From positions 249,027 to 313,026 of the forward strand of contig NZ_LMKW01000008.1 in NCBI RefSeq assembly GCF_001421745.1: DNA of 64,000 bases. Reading direction: 5' to 3'. The notes under the pieces are model-generated. The model searched no databases, had not been told where the DNA came from, and worked only from the letters and a program-made list of their open reading frames with translations. The stretch's first letter is position 1; each line of letters begins with the position of its first letter. The translations under genes were made by a program, and so were the position numbers. Below are positions 63,089 through 64,000 of this stretch, piece by piece. Origin of the DNA: Sphingomonas sp. Leaf230 (lineage in GTDB: Bacteria; Pseudomonadota; Alphaproteobacteria; Sphingomonadales; Sphingomonadaceae).

Positions 63089-64000
63089 TCAGCTCCGCTC
63101 GCGGTTGCCGCGGTACGGGGGCTTCCGCGCAGGAGCCGGACCGCCACGGGGGGCCGCACGGTGCAGCGTCGAGCGGGGACCGCTCGCATTGCTGCGACCA
63201 CCACCGCCATCATGCCGCGCACCGCTCTCGGGCGCACCCTGCATCGCCTCGATCGCGACGCCGCTCTCTTCTTCACCAGCCTGCGCCGTACGCTGGATCG
63301 CCGCCGAGAACCGCGACGCTACGGCGCGTGGGATCTCGAACGCGGTCTCGTTCGGCCCGATGCGGATCGCGCCGATCTCCGACTTGGTGATGTGCCCGCG
63401 ACGGCAGATCAACGGCAGGATCCAACGCGGATCGGCGTTCTGGCGACGACCGATGTCCATCCGGAACCAGACGGTATCCTCGAAGCCGGCGCGTGGGCCC
63501 TGCGAACGCTCGTCCTGCGTCGGCTGCTTGCTCTGGTCGATCAGATCCTCGGCCTGCGGCATCGTGGCGCGGTGCATGTGCACCAGCGCCGCGGCGATAT
63601 CCTCCGGCGTCTTCTCGGCCATCAGGCGGACGGCGAGCGCGCGATCCTCCTCCTCGACCTCGACCGGCTGCAACAGCATACCGATCAGGCGCTCGTGATC
63701 GTTCTTGCGGATGTCCTCCGCGGTCGGGGCGTTGACCCACTCCGCGTTGATCTTCGCGCCACGGAGCATCATCTCGACGCGACGGCGACGCGGGAACGGC
63801 ACGATCAGGACGGCGGTGCCCTTCTTGCCCGCACGACCGGTACGACCCGAGCGATGCTGGAGCGTCTCGGCATCGCGCGGCAGTTCGACGTGCACGACCA
63901 GCGACAGTGTTGGCAGATCGATACCGCGAGCCGCGACGTCGGTCGCGACGCAGACACGCGCACGACGGTCACGCAGAGCCTGAAGCGCGGCGTTACGCTC
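63089..64000 (-). CDS. DEAD-box RNA helicase, C-terminal part
   Basis: Only the last ~303 residues are in the window; the N-terminal helicase core lies beyond 64000. Visible are helicase motif V, VCVATDVAARGIDLPTLSLV, and motif VI, QHRSGRTGRAGKKGTAVL. A linker follows, then a DbpA-like RNA-binding domain (FRMDIGRRQNADPRWILPLI, RGHITKSEIGAIRIGPNETA). The tail is Gly/Arg-rich and basic, probably disordered RNA-binding sequence. This layout fits DbpA/CsdA-type helicases in ribosome assembly. The frame is open to the window end. Confidence 0.95.
   Translation of the reverse strand, partial: ERNAALQALRDRRARVCVATDVAARGIDLPTLSLVVHVELPRDAETLQHRSGRTGRAGKKGTAVLIVPFPRRRRVEMMLRGAKINAEWVNAPTAEDIRKNDHERLIGMLLQPVEVEEEDRALAVRLMAEKTPEDIAAALVHMHRATMPQAEDLIDQSKQPTQDERSQGPRAGFEDTVWFRMDIGRRQNADPRWILPLICRRGHITKSEIGAIRIGPNETAFEIPRAVASRFSAAIQRTAQAGEEESGVAIEAMQGAPESGARHDGGGGRSNASGPRSTLHRAAPRGGPAPARKPPYRGNRERS

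Overview
The window is high-G+C DNA from an alphaproteobacterium, most likely a sphingomonad (Sphingomonas or a close relative). The inference rests on protein content and gene order: a large TCA-cycle block, a PEP-CTERM-type amidotransferase, an alphaproteobacterial LexA-type site before uvrA, and EcfG-type (GGAAC-N16-CGTT) promoter sequences. No genome search was possible. No rRNA, CRISPR array or prophage was seen; there is one tRNA (Arg, CCG).

Layout. 1-5122: uvrA (cut by the window edge), a TonB-like protein, a His-rich protein and a diguanylate cyclase. 5123-6176: a gene-free, repeat-filled stretch. 6177-21957: a long minus-strand TCA region that reads, in transcription order, sdhC-sdhD-sdhA, a small membrane protein, a ClpP-like protease, sdhB, a thioesterase, zapE, mdh, a GIY-YIG nuclease, sucD, odhA, odhB, a DUF433/DUF5615 pair and lpd. 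One toxin-antitoxin pair sits antisense between sdhA and the ClpP-like gene, and a second pair is embedded between odhB and lpd. sucC is not here. 22210-24944: two tandem soluble chemoreceptors. 25150-30128: an SDR, prmA, phhA, a DUF2459 protein, a lipoprotein and a GDPD. 30186-38006: a xanthine/aldehyde oxidase-type molybdoenzyme (2Fe-2S, FAD and two paralogous Mo subunits) with XdhC and a MocA-like maturation gene. 37981-42934: a MacAB/NodT tripartite exporter. 43672-48775: trehalose genes otsB-GH15-otsA and a convergent MscS channel. 48882-59044: a cell-envelope or lipid region with two cytidylyltransferase-like proteins, a CDP-glycerol-transferase-like protein, a CDP-alcohol phosphotransferase, an AsnB-type amidotransferase, a flippase, a lipid kinase and an uncharacterised 302-residue protein. 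59138-64000: dapB, nth, tRNA-Arg, an acyltransferase, a YaiI-family gene and the C-terminal part of a DEAD-box helicase.

The most unusual feature is the intergenic DNA. At least eight families of paired-hairpin elements (called A to H here) fill the gaps between genes. In family A, 33-base inverted arms bracket a small GIY-YIG nuclease gene almost exactly (13541-13918). Seven other copies of the same arms, with no gene between them, lie elsewhere in the window. This looks like an autonomous nuclease-encoding element with short non-autonomous derivatives. It is my main candidate for an undescribed system.

Second candidates are the envelope-lipid clusters (48882-52044 and 56287-59044), whose product I cannot name, and a shared upstream element (TGCASTGCAGCGGAAC) before otsB and mscS that joins trehalose synthesis and osmotic release to a likely general-stress (EcfG) regulon. 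Start codons were reassigned where the longest frame ran into upstream repeats.
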